From the NCBI GenBank assembly GCA_027490465.1, contig JAIXXZ010000003.1, positions 1-40,195 of the forward strand: 40,195 nt of DNA, in the 5' to 3' direction. The notes under the pieces are model-generated. The model searched no databases and had not been told where the DNA came from. It worked only from the letters and a program-made list of their open reading frames with translations. The stretch is from Oxalobacteraceae bacterium (GTDB taxonomy: Bacteria; Pseudomonadota; Gammaproteobacteria; Burkholderiales; Burkholderiaceae_D). Shown here piece by piece: positions 1-9,155 of this stretch; position 1 is the stretch's first letter; each line of letters starts with the position of its first letter. Both the position numbers and the translations under genes were made by a program.

Positions 1-77
1 CTGCCATTTTCGTAACCCCTACCGACCTCTGGTTCCGAGACTCAATGCATCTCTGTGTTTCTAATCAGCGTTTAAAC

Positions 78-106
78 TTGACTGATAATTGCCTGCCACC
101 TATATT
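78..106 (+). promoter_or_regulatory. sigma70-type promoter of the tetR-RND operon
   Basis: A TTGACT hexamer (78-83) is separated by exactly 17 bases from TATATT (101-106). Each matches the consensus at 5 of 6 positions. Transcription would start near 113, about 25 bases before the ATG at 138. No clear operator palindrome is visible, although TetR-family regulators commonly repress their own promoter. Confidence 0.65.
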
Positions 107-137
107 GCTGACTCGCTAGTTAGTAATTTTCCCGCTC

Positions 138-827
138 ATGCCCGCCCTGGAACCGAAGACCAAACCCCGCTGGGAACGCCGCAAGGACGCCCGTCCGCAA
201 GAGTTGCTGGCTGCTGCTCTGGATTTGTTTGTGGAGCGCGGTTATGCGGCCGCCCGGCTGGACGATGTGGCAGCCCGCGCAGGCGTCTCCAAAGGGACGC
301 TCTATCTGTATTTCGAGAACAAGGAAGAACTGTTCAAGGCCGTGGTTCGGGAGAACCTGGTGTCAGCGCTGGCTGAAGCGGAAGACTATATAGAACGCTC
401 TACCGGCAGCAGCCGGGACCTGTTGCGCGCCTTTATCCTGAACTGGTGGGACCGCGTCGGGCAGACAAAACTCTCAGGGATTTCGAAGCTGATGATGGCT
501 GAATCCGGTAATTTCCCAGACGTTGCGCGCTTTTACCATGAAGAAGTGATCTCCCGGTGTAATGCGCTGCTGGTGGGTATTCTGGAGCGTGGCATCGCCC
601 GTGGTGAATTCAGGGCCGTCGATACCGTGAATGCCAACCTCGTGATCGTCGCGCCACTGGTGATGTTAATGATGTGGAAACACTCCTTCCACTCCTGTAG
701 GCTGGAGCCGATATCGGCCAAGGATTATCTGGACTGTTATCTTGATCTGCTGATTAATGGTCTTCAGGCGCCGCCTGAGGAGAGTGACTCCGAGACGCTG
801 CACGAGCCGCCGTCGAATCACCACTAA
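138..827 (+). CDS. TetR/AcrR-family transcriptional regulator
   Basis: This 229-residue protein has a classic TetR N-terminal helix-turn-helix at about residues 14-60, with the segment GVSKGTLYLYFENKEELF typical of the recognition helix and the following helix. The rest is a helical ligand-binding and dimerisation domain with no family-specific motif I can name. The gene lies 7 bases upstream of an RND adaptor gene and is co-directional with it. A local repressor of this pump, relieved by a pump substrate, is therefore the likely role (inference). No Shine-Dalgarno is visible before the ATG at 138, but the strong promoter at 78-106 fits this start. The C-terminal tail is polar and probably disordered. 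Confidence 0.9.
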   Translation: MPALEPKTKPRWERRKDARPQELLAAALDLFVERGYAAARLDDVAARAGVSKGTLYLYFENKEELFKAVVRENLVSALAEAEDYIERSTGSSRDLLRAFILNWWDRVGQTKLSGISKLMMAESGNFPDVARFYHEEVISRCNALLVGILERGIARGEFRAVDTVNANLVIVAPLVMLMMWKHSFHSCRLEPISAKDYLDCYLDLLINGLQAPPEESDSETLHEPPSNHH

Positions 828-834
828 AAACGCT

Positions 835-1989
835 ATGTCAAAAAAACTTGGTCGTGGGCTCATCCTGCTCATTCTTTTGATCGTCGCTGGCGGCGTTGTC
901 TGGGGCCTGATGCACCGATCCACTGCCCCTGCAAAACCGGCGGCACCGGCGCAGGCAACGGTCGCGGCAACACCGCCGACCCTGGAATTTCTGCCACAGG
1001 AAGTCGTGACCGCGGCTCCAGTAGAGATCCGACAAACGCTTGCCTTGTCAGGATCGCTTCGCGCGGTCGACATGGCCACGGTCAAAGCGCGGGTACCGGC
1101 TGATGTACGACAGGTCTTGGTGCGCGAAGGCGAGTCCGTGCGCGCGGGACAAATCGTGGTGGTGACCGATGGCACCGAATATGAAGCGCGCGTTGCCCAA
1201 GCACGCGGCAATCTGGATGCGGCTCGTGCCCAGCTCGAGATCGCTACCAAGACGCGCGATAACAATCGTGTACTGGTAGAAAAAGGCTTCATCTCACGCA
1301 ATGCGTTTGACAATGCCGAAAGTCAGTACGCTGCAGCCGAGGCCAATGTGGCTGCCGCACGTGGCGCGATGAATATCGTGCAGAAATCGTTGAATGACAC
1401 CGTCATTCGTACACCGATTTCAGGTCTGGTGGCAGCGCGCTATGTACAGCCGGGAGAAAAAGTTTCGCCAGACAACAAGCTGCTCGACATCGTGAATCTG
1501 CAGAAAATGGAGCTGGAAGCAGCAGTACCCACCAGCGACATTGCGCAGATTGTGGTCGGTCAGCGGGTAAGCCTGCATATCGAAGGCCTGCTGGAAACAT
1601 TCGATGGCAAGGTCGTTCGTGTCAATCCCTCTACCCAGGTAGGCTCGCGCTCAGTACTGGTCTATGTACAAGTCGCCAATCCGAAGAATGTACTGCGCGT
1701 TGGCATGTTCGCGGAGGCGCAATTGGTACTGAAAGCGAAGCAGGGCATACTGGCCTTGCCGCAAAGTGCAGTGCGCAAAGATAGTCAGGGTACGTTTGTC
1801 TACACGATAGCGGATGGCCAATTGAACAAGACCCCCGTTACTGTAGGTATTGATGGTCGAAGTGATGATGAATATCTGACAGAAATCGTCTCCGGTCTGG
1901 ATTTTGGTGTGCAGGTGATCCGCACCGACATGGGCAACCTGCAAACTGGCACGCGCGTCAGAGTGGCCGCGCCGGCCGCCGCGCGCTAG
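835..1989 (+). CDS. RND efflux periplasmic adaptor (membrane fusion protein)
   Basis: The 384-residue product begins with a short basic N-terminus and a hydrophobic segment (about residues 8-25, GLILLILLIVAGGVVWGL) that acts as signal or membrane anchor. There is no lipobox, unlike the second adaptor in this window. It continues with barrel-sandwich (lipoyl-like) halves flanking a helical hairpin (about 95-190), a beta-barrel and a membrane-proximal domain, the layout of HlyD/AcrA-family adaptors. The ATG at 835 is chosen because the hydrophobic anchor follows directly. An upstream in-frame codon at 757 would overlap the tetR coding region by 71 bases and add an arginine-rich stretch. The pump gene follows after 20 bases. 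The adaptor should link the pump to an outer-membrane channel; its substrate is unknown. Confidence 0.88.
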   Translation: MSKKLGRGLILLILLIVAGGVVWGLMHRSTAPAKPAAPAQATVAATPPTLEFLPQEVVTAAPVEIRQTLALSGSLRAVDMATVKARVPADVRQVLVREGESVRAGQIVVVTDGTEYEARVAQARGNLDAARAQLEIATKTRDNNRVLVEKGFISRNAFDNAESQYAAAEANVAAARGAMNIVQKSLNDTVIRTPISGLVAARYVQPGEKVSPDNKLLDIVNLQKMELEAAVPTSDIAQIVVGQRVSLHIEGLLETFDGKVVRVNPSTQVGSRSVLVYVQVANPKNVLRVGMFAEAQLVLKAKQGILALPQSAVRKDSQGTFVYTIADGQLNKTPVTVGIDGRSDDEYLTEIVSGLDFGVQVIRTDMGNLQTGTRVRVAAPAAAR

Positions 1990-2009
1990 GAAAGACAGGA
2001 ACCGGGGCC

Positions 2010-5000
2010 ATGTGGTTTACACGCATCAGTATCGGCAACCCGGTTCTGGCCACCATGATGATGGTGGCATTTGTCGTGCTGGGTCTGTTCTCTTATCAGC
2101 GACTGCGCGTAGATCAATTCCCCGATGTGACCTTTCCTGTCGTGGTGATACAGACGGAGTATCCGGGCGCAGCACCTGAAACCGTCGAGACCGACATCAC
2201 ACGCAAGATCGAAGAAGCGGTCAACACCATCAATGGCATCAACAGCCTGACCTCTCGCTCCTATGAGGGTCAGTCGATTGTCATTATCGAGTTTGCGCTC
2301 ACCATCGACCCGGCACAGGCGGCGCAGGATGTGCGTGAAAAAGTCGCGCTGATCAAGGCGATTTTCCGTAAGGAAGTGAAGGAACCACGCGTCACCCGCT
2401 ACGACCCGGCGGACAGACCGATTTTCTCGGTCGCCGTGACCAATGAAGCCGGCAAGGGCAAGTACAGCATGCGCGAGCTGACCACGATTGCGGATCAGCT
2501 GATCAAAAAACGTCTGGAAAATGTGCGCGGTGTAGGCTCGGTCACACTGGTCGGTGGCGTCAAACGTGAAATTCAGATTCAGGTTAAACCGGCGGATATG
2601 GAGGCGCTGGGCATCAGCATGGATCAGGTGCTCAATGCCTTGCGCAATGAAAATCTGGAACTGCCGACCGGCAGTGTGCGCGCAGCGGCCAACGAGCAAG
2701 TCGTACAGGTACAAGGCCGTATCAAACGCCCTGAAGATTTCGAGCGTATCGTGGTCGCCCAGCGCGGTGGTCATTCGGTCTTGCTGGGACAAGTCGCCCA
2801 TGTGATTGACAGCCAGCAGGAACAGGAGAATCTGGCGCTCTTCAATGGTCAGCGCACACTGGCGCTCGATATCCTCAAGGCTCAGGGTCAGAATACGATT
2901 GATGTGGTCGATGGCCTGAAAAAAGTGATCACCGATCTGCAGCCCACACTCAATGCCCTGCACCCGGGCGTGAAGCTCGATGTGATCAAGGACGGTTCGC
3001 GGCAAATTCGCGTCGGTGTCGAGAATGTTCGTCGCACGCTGATCGAAGGCGCTCTGCTGACGATACTGATTGTTTTTCTGTTCCTGAACTCATGGCGCTC
3101 TACAGTGATTACGGGCCTGACGCTGCCGGTCTCGCTGATCGGTACTTTTTTGTTCATGGACATGTTTGGGTTCACGATCAACATGATCACGCTGATGGCT
3201 TTGTCGCTGTGCGTGGGTCTGCTGATCGATGACGCGATTGTCGTGCGTGAAAACATCGTTCGTCATGCCGGCATGCGCGTCAATGGTCGCTATAAAAATC
3301 CACGCACGGCAGCGCTGGAGGGCACCCAAGAAATCGGACTGGCGGTGCTGGCGACGACCTTCTCGATTGTCGCCGTGTTTCTTCCGGTGGGTTTCATGGG
3401 CGGCATCATCGGCCGCTTCTTTCATCAGTTCGGTGTCACGGTCGCCGCTGCGGTGCTGATTTCGATGTTTGTATCGTTCACGCTGGATCCGATGCTCTCA
3501 TCCATCTGGCACGATCCGGCCGTACACGGTCAGGGGCCAAGGCGGGGCTGGTATGCGCACACCATTGGTCGCGTGCTCGAACAATTCGATCACTTCGTAC
3601 AGTGGCTATCGAAAATTTATCAAGTCACCTTGCGCTGGTCACTGCGCCACCGCATCGCCACGCTGGTACTTGCCGTAGCCACCTTCGTCGCTGGCCTGCT
3701 GTTGCCGGCCTCGGGGCTGGTCGGTACCGAGTTCGTGCCACAGGCTGATTATTCCGAGACCGGTGTCATTTTTTACACGCCAGTCGGATCATCGCTGGAA
3801 TTCACCGAAAGCAAAGCTAGACAAGTTGAGCAGGCCCTGCATGCATTGCCCGAGGTACGTGATCTGTACACCACGATCAATACCGGCACTGCGCAGGGAA
3901 AAAACTATGCAACGGTGTACGCACGACTGGTGCCGCGCAGCGAAAGAAAGCGCAGTACGAAAGAACTGAGCCAGCCTCTGCGCGCACAGCTGGCTCGCAT
4001 TCCGGGGATTACGATCACGCATATCGGTCAGCTCGACGGCGTGGGCGGCGATAACAAGCAAATCCGTTTTTCCATACTGGGCCCCGATCTCAAGCAACTC
4101 GGCAAGCTCGCCGATGAAGCCATCGCACGCGTACGCGCGATACCCGGCGTGGTGGATCTGGATTCGAGTCTCAAGCCCAACAAGCCCACCATTCAGGTGG
4201 AGCCTTATCGTGAAGTCGCCGCAGATCTGGGTATAGGCGTGGCACAGATAGGCAATACCTTGCGACCGCTACTGGCTGGGGATGCCGTCACTGGCTGGCG
4301 TGCACCGAATGATGAAACTTATGATGTCATGGTGCGACTTGCGCCCTCGGACCGCAACAATATCGCCGATCTGTCTCGACTGAATCTGGCCAGCAGTCAG
4401 ATGAATGCCGATGGCTCGCCGCGGATGGTGCCTTTGCGTCAGGTGGCGAGCATCATGCCGGCCAACGGTGCCAATCAGATCAATCGACGCGACCTGAATC
4501 GCGAGGTCGAAATCTCTGCCAATGTGCTGGGCCGCTCGGCGGGTCAAGCGGGCGTCGATATCAAGCGGGTACTCGAATCAATGAGCTGGCAACCGGGTTA
4601 TCGCTACCAGATCGGCGGCGCAGCCAAAAACATGCAGGAATCCTTCGGCTATGCGATGTCGGCGCTGCTGCTGGCGATCATTTTCATTTACATGATTCTG
4701 GCGTCACAATTTGCCAGCTTCCTGCAACCGATTGCGATCATGTCGGCGCTGCCGCTGACACTGATTGGCGTTTTTCTGTCGTTGATGCTGTTCCGCTCAA
4801 CGCTGAATTTGTTCTCCATTATTGGCTTCGTGATGCTGATGGGACTGGTCACCAAGAATGCAATTCTGCTGGTGGACTTCGCCAATCAGGCGCGCAAGGC
4901 CGGCGTAGAGCGCAGCGAAGCGCTGCTCGAAGCAGCTCATGTGCGACTACGGCCTATCCTCATGACGACGCTGGCAATGGTGTTCGGCATGGTGCCGCTG

Positions 5001-5234
5001 GCATTGGGACTGGCCGAGGGCTCAGAGCAGCGCGCCCCCATGGGCCAGGCGGTGATTGGGGGCATCATCACCTCCTCTATCCTGACGCTGGTGGTGGTGC
5101 CCGTGATCTACACTTGGCTGGATGATTTGGCTCAGTGGGGACGCAGGCGCTTCGGTCCTGCTGCCTCTGTGGATGAGGCGGACGGAGCCGCAGCAATATC
5201 GCCAGCAGGCTCAGGAAAAAATGAACCCTTTTGA
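2010..5234 (+). CDS. RND-family multidrug efflux pump, inner-membrane subunit (HAE1-like)
   Basis: The 1074-residue protein has the full RND fold: TM1 at the N-terminus, two large periplasmic loops, and TM clusters around residues 340-500 and 870-1040. The proton-relay residues are present: the TM4 motif [10 protein letters not shown] carries Asp407 and Asp408, and the TM10 motif [12 protein letters not shown] carries Lys949. It is therefore expected to be an active proton/drug antiporter of the inner membrane. The sequence is more distant from AcrB than the pump at 9156, so the substrate cannot be inferred. An AGGAA/GGGG-rich stretch precedes the ATG. No outer-membrane gene follows directly; the TolC-like channel at 6273 is a candidate partner. 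The stop TGA overlaps a putative promoter for the next gene. Confidence 0.93.
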   Translation: MWFTRISIGNPVLATMMMVAFVVLGLFSYQRLRVDQFPDVTFPVVVIQTEYPGAAPETVETDITRKIEEAVNTINGINSLTSRSYEGQSIVIIEFALTIDPAQAAQDVREKVALIKAIFRKEVKEPRVTRYDPADRPIFSVAVTNEAGKGKYSMRELTTIADQLIKKRLENVRGVGSVTLVGGVKREIQIQVKPADMEALGISMDQVLNALRNENLELPTGSVRAAANEQVVQVQGRIKRPEDFERIVVAQRGGHSVLLGQVAHVIDSQQEQENLALFNGQRTLALDILKAQGQNTIDVVDGLKKVITDLQPTLNALHPGVKLDVIKDGSRQIRVGVENVRRTLIEGALLTILIVFLFLNSWRSTVITGLTLPVSLIGTFLFMDMFGFTINMITLMALSLCVGLLIDDAIVVRENIVRHAGMRVNGRYKNPRTAALEGTQEIGLAVLATTFSIVAVFLPVGFMGGIIGRFFHQFGVTVAAAVLISMFVSFTLDPMLSSIWHDPAVHGQGPRRGWYAHTIGRVLEQFDHFVQWLSKIYQVTLRWSLRHRIATLVLAVATFVAGLLLPASGLVGTEFVPQADYSETGVIFYTPVGSSLEFTESKARQVEQALHALPEVRDLYTTINTGTAQGKNYATVYARLVPRSERKRSTKELSQPLRAQLARIPGITITHIGQLDGVGGDNKQIRFSILGPDLKQLGKLADEAIARVRAIPGVVDLDSSLKPNKPTIQVEPYREVAADLGIGVAQIGNTLRPLLAGDAVTGWRAPNDETYDVMVRLAPSDRNNIADLSRLNLASSQMNADGSPRMVPLRQVASIMPANGANQINRRDLNREVEISANVLGRSAGQAGVDIKRVLESMSWQPGYRYQIGGAAKNMQESFGYAMSALLLAIIFIYMILASQFASFLQPIAIMSALPLTLIGVFLSLMLFRSTLNLFSIIGFVMLMGLVTKNAILLVDFANQARKAGVERSEALLEAAHVRLRPILMTTLAMVFGMVPLALGLAEGSEQRAPMGQAVIGGIITSSILTLVVVPVIYTWLDDLAQWGRRRFGPAASVDEADGAAAISPAGSGKNEPF

Positions 5235-5240
5235 TAAAAT
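5232..5240 (+). promoter_or_regulatory. possible extended -10 promoter before the methyltransferase gene
   Basis: TGATAAAAT reads as an extended -10 element (TG, one base, TAAAAT with 5 of 6 consensus matches). It overlaps the pump stop codon, and no convincing -35 is seen. A start near 5247 would give a leader of about 24 bases that includes the AGGAG ribosome-binding site at 5258-5262. Confidence 0.35.
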
Positions 5241-5270
5241 TTCGCTCTTTTGGGCGCAGGAGTTTCTTAC

Positions 5271-5930
5271 ATGAATGTCGAACAAGCACGGCGGAACATG
5301 ATTGAGCAACAGATCCGCACCTGGGAGGTACTGGACCTGGATATTCTGAAGACGCTGGTGGCTGTGCGGCGCGAGGCCTTTGTACCCACGGCTTATCAGG
5401 CGCTTGCCTTTGTGGATACCGAGATTCCCCTGCCGGAGGGTGAAAACATGCTCTCACCCAAACTGGAGGCGCGTCTGCTACAGGAAGCCGCCGTACAGCC
5501 CCATGAGTCCGTATTGGAAATCGGCGCTGGTTCAGGTTATATGGCGGCTCTGCTGGCGCATCATGCAAAACAGGTCATCACGGTCGAGATCGTGCCAGAA
5601 CTCAGAGCACTCGCTGAAAAAAATCTCGCCAGCTATGGCGTCGGGAATGTCAGCGTCGCGCTGGGCGATGGGGCACGCGGCTGGAGCGGTAGCGGATCGC
5701 AGGCATTTGATGTCATCATGATTTCCGGCTCATTACCCGTGGTGCCAGAGGCTTTTTTGCGTCAGCTGAGCGTGGGTGGACGGCTTCTGGCAGTCATCGG
5801 TGAAGCGCCCGTCATGTCGGCCTGCATGATTACGCGCGTGTCCGACGATGCATGGGACACGGTAAAACTGTTTGAAACCAGTATCAAAGCGCTGCGCAAT
5901 GCCGAGAAGCCCTCGGCATTCCGCTTCTGA
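5271..5930 (+). CDS. protein-L-isoaspartate O-methyltransferase family protein
   Basis: This 219-residue protein has a Rossmann-type SAM-binding domain with motif I at residues 82-90 (LEIGAGSGY) and the acidic VITVEI strand after it. The N-terminal helices match PCMT, the repair enzyme that methylates isoaspartyl residues in damaged proteins. The usual GQTISQP-like substrate loop reads as PEGENMLSPKLEARLL instead, so activity on isoaspartate is uncertain. The start at 5271 is fixed by AGGAG at 5258-5262 with 8-base spacing; an upstream in-frame TTG at 5250 lacks such a site. The gene is followed 3 bases later by the rhodanese gene and then by a TolC-like gene, a neighbourhood I recall as common in betaproteobacteria. 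Confidence 0.85.
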   Translation: MNVEQARRNMIEQQIRTWEVLDLDILKTLVAVRREAFVPTAYQALAFVDTEIPLPEGENMLSPKLEARLLQEAAVQPHESVLEIGAGSGYMAALLAHHAKQVITVEIVPELRALAEKNLASYGVGNVSVALGDGARGWSGSGSQAFDVIMISGSLPVVPEAFLRQLSVGGRLLAVIGEAPVMSACMITRVSDDAWDTVKLFETSIKALRNAEKPSAFRF

Positions 5931-5933
5931 GGC

Positions 5934-6257
5934 ATGGAACATATCTCCGCTGCCGAACTCGCCCTGTGGCTGGCGGACCCGACACGTGTGCAACCTTTGC
6001 TGCTCGATGTGCGAGAGCCCTGGGAGTACGAGACTTGCCGCATTGAGGGCTCGGTCCTGATGCCCATGGCCAGTGTCCCGGCGCGACAGGAGGAGCTTGA
6101 CCCGGAAACGCCCATCGTCTGTATCTGCCATCATGGCGCACGCAGCATGCAGGTCGGCGCATTTCTGGAGCGCGCCGGCTTTGGAAGCATCACCAACCTC
6201 AGCGGCGGCATCCACGGTTGGGCGATGCAGGTCGATGGCAGTATGCCCACTTATTGA
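5934..6257 (+). CDS. single-domain rhodanese-like protein
   Basis: The 107-residue protein is one rhodanese domain, the usual size for GlpE/PspE-type proteins. The conserved LLLDVREPWEYE strand sits at about residues 22-33. The active-site loop begins with Cys65 in CHHGARS (residues 65-71), the C-x4-R form expected for a sulfurtransferase that carries a persulfide. No signal peptide is visible, so a cytoplasmic location is expected. It starts 3 bases after the methyltransferase stop, which suggests translational coupling. The physiological sulfur acceptor cannot be inferred. Confidence 0.9.
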   Translation: MEHISAAELALWLADPTRVQPLLLDVREPWEYETCRIEGSVLMPMASVPARQEELDPETPIVCICHHGARSMQVGAFLERAGFGSITNLSGGIHGWAMQVDGSMPTY

Positions 6258-6272
6258 GACTAGAACCTAAAC

Positions 6273-7595
6273 ATGACTGGAAAAATAATGCGTAAAACTC
6301 CGCTCGCTGCTCTGATTGCCTCAGCATTCTTGTCGCTGGATGCGACAGCACTGGATTTAATCGAAGCGTACCGCGCCGCTCAGACTTACGACAGTCAGTT
6401 TGCCAGTGCGCGTGCGGCGCGCGAGGCCAATTCGGAAAAATCCGTACAGGGACGCGCAGGCTTGCTGCCCTCCGTGAACGTGACGGCATCCGCCAACAAG
6501 GTCAACGGCGAATCCACCATCAATCCCAATATTAATTATTCGGCCAACAGTTATCAGCTGCAGCTCAGACAGCCGCTGTACAACCGTGCGAGCGGCGATC
6601 TCTACGAACAAAGCAAACTGCAAGTAGCCGTCAGTGAAGTGCAATTCGATCAGGCGAAAAGCGACCTGATGATTCGTGTGGCTCAGGCGTATTTTGATGT
6701 ACTGACTGTTCAGGACACGATTGCCTTCATCCAGGCACAACGTGTCGCCATTGCAGAACAGCTCGCCTCAGCCAAACGCAACTTCGAAGTCGGCACGGCG
6801 ACCATTACCGATACCCATGAGGCGCAGGCGCGTTACGATCTGTCGCATGCGCAGGAAATCGCAGCCATCAACGACCTTGAAGTCAAGCGCAATGCCTTCG
6901 CACAAGTTACTGGCAAACTTCCTCCGGTTCTTGGCAGCCTGAAAACCGGCCTGAAGCTGAGCCCCCCTGAACCCGCCAGCATGGATCCTTGGGTGCAAAC
7001 GGCAGAGTCTGGAAATTTCAGTGTCGTCGCCCAAGGCCTGATCGCAGAAATAGCGAAACTGGAAATCAGCCGTAATCGTGCAGGTCATCTGCCGACGCTG
7101 GATGCAGTCGCCAGCTACGGTCGCAACACGAGCTTTTTTACGTCGGCCATCACGACAACCACCACCAATATCGGCGTCCAGCTGACCATTCCAATATTTA
7201 GCGGCTACGCCACCAGCAGCAAAATCCGCGAGGCCGTATCGCTGGAAGACAAGGCGCGTGCCGATCTGGAAACCACCCGCCGCAACGCAGCGCAAAGTAC
7301 CCGCGCTGCTTACTTGGGCGTGCAGAGCGGCTTGTCTCAGATACGCGCACTTGAGGCAGCGGAAATCTCCAGCAAATCGGCACTTGATGCCAACCGCCTC
7401 GGCTATGGCGTTGGCGTACGTATCAATATTGATGTGCTCAATGCACAGCAGCAGCTGTACTCGACCCGACGCGATCTGGCCAAGGCACGCTATGACACGC
7501 TGATGAGCGGTCTGCGTCTGAAGGCAGCAGCAGGTACTTTGAGCGAAGCCGATCTGACCCAGTTCAACGAATTGTTCGAGGCCAGACGACCCTGA
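6273..7595 (+). CDS. tolC: TolC-family outer-membrane channel protein
   Basis: This 440-residue protein has an N-terminal signal peptide ending near ATALDL and two outer-membrane-efflux repeats rich in long alpha helices (about residues 30-215 and 240-430), as in TolC. It lacks a lipobox, which separates it from the OprM/NodT type encoded at 12299. Two starts are possible. ATG 6273 gives MTGKI before the signal peptide. ATG 6288 (MRKTPLAALIASAF) has a GGAAAA stretch just upstream and makes a tidier signal peptide. TolC proteins form trimeric channels shared by efflux pumps and type I secretion systems. Here it may serve the upstream pump (835-5234), which lacks its own channel. Confidence 0.88.
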   Translation: MTGKIMRKTPLAALIASAFLSLDATALDLIEAYRAAQTYDSQFASARAAREANSEKSVQGRAGLLPSVNVTASANKVNGESTINPNINYSANSYQLQLRQPLYNRASGDLYEQSKLQVAVSEVQFDQAKSDLMIRVAQAYFDVLTVQDTIAFIQAQRVAIAEQLASAKRNFEVGTATITDTHEAQARYDLSHAQEIAAINDLEVKRNAFAQVTGKLPPVLGSLKTGLKLSPPEPASMDPWVQTAESGNFSVVAQGLIAEIAKLEISRNRAGHLPTLDAVASYGRNTSFFTSAITTTTTNIGVQLTIPIFSGYATSSKIREAVSLEDKARADLETTRRNAAQSTRAAYLGVQSGLSQIRALEAAEISSKSALDANRLGYGVGVRINIDVLNAQQQLYSTRRDLAKARYDTLMSGLRLKAAAGTLSEADLTQFNELFEARRP

Positions 7596-7906
7596 GGCAG
7601 CACTGATGCATGTAGTCTGCCTGCGCTAGCGCGTAGCAGGGAGAAAGACGCGCCGTATACAGCTTGTTGATTTTGTAGTTAGTGCATGACTAAGTAAGGC
7701 TTCGGCAAAGACAAATTCATTGAACACTCGGGAGAGTGACTCTGGCTCTATTGTGTGTGGGGACATCAATAGATCCGTTGGCAATGACGGCCGGGGCTGC
7801 GGCTCTCGGTCAGTTGTAACACCTTGGTCGCTGGTTGTATGTCTTTCATTTGGCTGATGGCGAACATCACTGCGGTCAGATGCTTTTTCTAATGTGGCGG
7901 AAATTC
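7596..7906. other. 311-bp intergenic region upstream of the second efflux operon
   Basis: No gene is supported here. A 10-bp perfect palindrome GCGCTAGCGC lies at 7623-7632, shortly after the tolC stop, and a small hairpin CACTC-GGGA-GAGTG at 7725-7738 could be an operator half-site pair. A TTGATT at 7667-7672 has only a weak -10 (TAAGTA) downstream. The promoter of the second efflux operon should lie here but cannot be fixed by eye. Confidence 0.4.
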
Positions 7907-9136
7907 ATGAATAACAAGAATACATCCAGCAGACTTCTCATCTCCGGCTTGCTACTGGCACTGCTCGCTGCATGCGGCGACAAAAAGGAAGCGCCGAAGG
8001 CCGGGCCAGCCGGTCCTCCACCACCGATGATGGTGTCGGTCATCACGGTGGCACCGGAGAATATCTCCAACATCACCGAACTGCCCGGCCGGGTTGAGGC
8101 CACGCGTACCGCGGAAGTGCGTGCGCGCGTCGGGGGCATCGTGCAAAAGCGCGTGTTCAACGAAGGCAGCGATGTGCGCGCCGGCCAAGTGCTCTTTCAA
8201 ATCGACCCGGCACCTTTCCAGGCCGCTTACAACAGCGCCAAGGCCACGGCGGCACAAGCGGAGGCCGGACTGGTACGCGCAGAAGCGAATCTCGCTCAGG
8301 CCAACACCAAACTCAATCGCTATCGCGGGCTGGTAGAAAGCAATGCGATCAGCAAGCAGGAATTCGATGATCTACAAAGCGCACAGAAACTGGCTGCCGC
8401 CGATGTTGCCTCAGCCACGGCGGCGATAGGCACTGCGCGCGCCGCTGTTGAAACGTCGCGACTGAATCTTTCCTATGCCACAGTGACTGCGCCGATCTCT
8501 GGCCGGATCGGTCGTGCGCTGATTACCGAAGGCGCTCTGGTGACCGCCAACGATCAGCACAGCATGGCCGTGATCCAGCAACTTGATCCGATTTATGTGA
8601 CGCTCACCCAATCCAGTGTTGAAACACGTCGCCTCAGAGAAATCGTCAGCCAGTCAGGCAAGGGCGGCGCAAAGGCAAAGCTGACGCTCGTAACGGAAGA
8701 CGGTCAAGCTTATGAACATCCGGGACAGCTGCTTTTCTCGGAGGCGGTGGTTGATCCTGCATCCAGCTCCGTCATCCTGCGCGCGCAATTTCCCAACCCG
8801 CAGCGCGCGCTATTGCCCGGCACTTATGTGCGCGTACGTCTCGAACAAGGTACACGCGCTGGTGCAATCACCGTGCCGCAACAGGCGGTTATGCGCACTG
8901 CGGATGGCTCAATCGTCATGACAGTCGATGGCAACGGCACCGTGGCGCCGCGCCCGGTAAAAACGGATGGTGCTTACGGTACGAAATGGATCATCAGCAG
9001 CGGCCTCAATCACGGCGACCAGGTGATCGTCGAAGGACTGCAAAAAGCGAAACCTGGCGCTACCGTCAAGCCAATACCGTGGAACCCGCCTGATGCAGGC
9101 AGCAACGACACAGCCGCACCGCCGCAAAACAAATAA
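7907..9136 (+). CDS. RND efflux periplasmic adaptor lipoprotein (AcrA/MexA type)
   Basis: The 409-residue protein starts with a lipoprotein signal peptide whose lipobox LLAAC places the lipidated Cys at residue 23, so it should be anchored to the inner membrane. Beyond it come the lipoyl half (TRTAEVRARVGGIV, about residues 65-80), an alpha-helical hairpin (about 105-175), the second lipoyl half (TAPISGRIGRALI) and the beta-barrel, all typical of AcrA/MexA. ATG 7907 is chosen because it places the signal peptide at the N-terminus and is preceded by GGCGGAA. An in-frame ATG at 7835 would bury the signal peptide. The pump gene follows 19 bases downstream. The proline-rich tail is likely disordered. 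Confidence 0.93.
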   Translation: MNNKNTSSRLLISGLLLALLAACGDKKEAPKAGPAGPPPPMMVSVITVAPENISNITELPGRVEATRTAEVRARVGGIVQKRVFNEGSDVRAGQVLFQIDPAPFQAAYNSAKATAAQAEAGLVRAEANLAQANTKLNRYRGLVESNAISKQEFDDLQSAQKLAAADVASATAAIGTARAAVETSRLNLSYATVTAPISGRIGRALITEGALVTANDQHSMAVIQQLDPIYVTLTQSSVETRRLREIVSQSGKGGAKAKLTLVTEDGQAYEHPGQLLFSEAVVDPASSSVILRAQFPNPQRALLPGTYVRVRLEQGTRAGAITVPQQAVMRTADGSIVMTVDGNGTVAPRPVKTDGAYGTKWIISSGLNHGDQVIVEGLQKAKPGATVKPIPWNPPDAGSNDTAAPPQNK

Positions 9137-9155
9137 AGACTAAGGACGCGTCGCC

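Noticed and set aside
757-834. Upstream start for the first adaptor gene
   Set aside because: It overlaps the tetR coding region by 71 bases and encodes an arginine-rich stretch unlike any adaptor signal sequence.
1986-3005. Minus-strand 339-codon frame
   Set aside because: It lies wholly opposite the first RND pump gene and its composition mirrors that gene; a shadow frame.
7835-7906. Upstream start for the second adaptor gene
   Set aside because: It would place 24 residues before the lipoprotein signal peptide and bury it; ATG 7907 has a ribosome site and the proper lipobox position.
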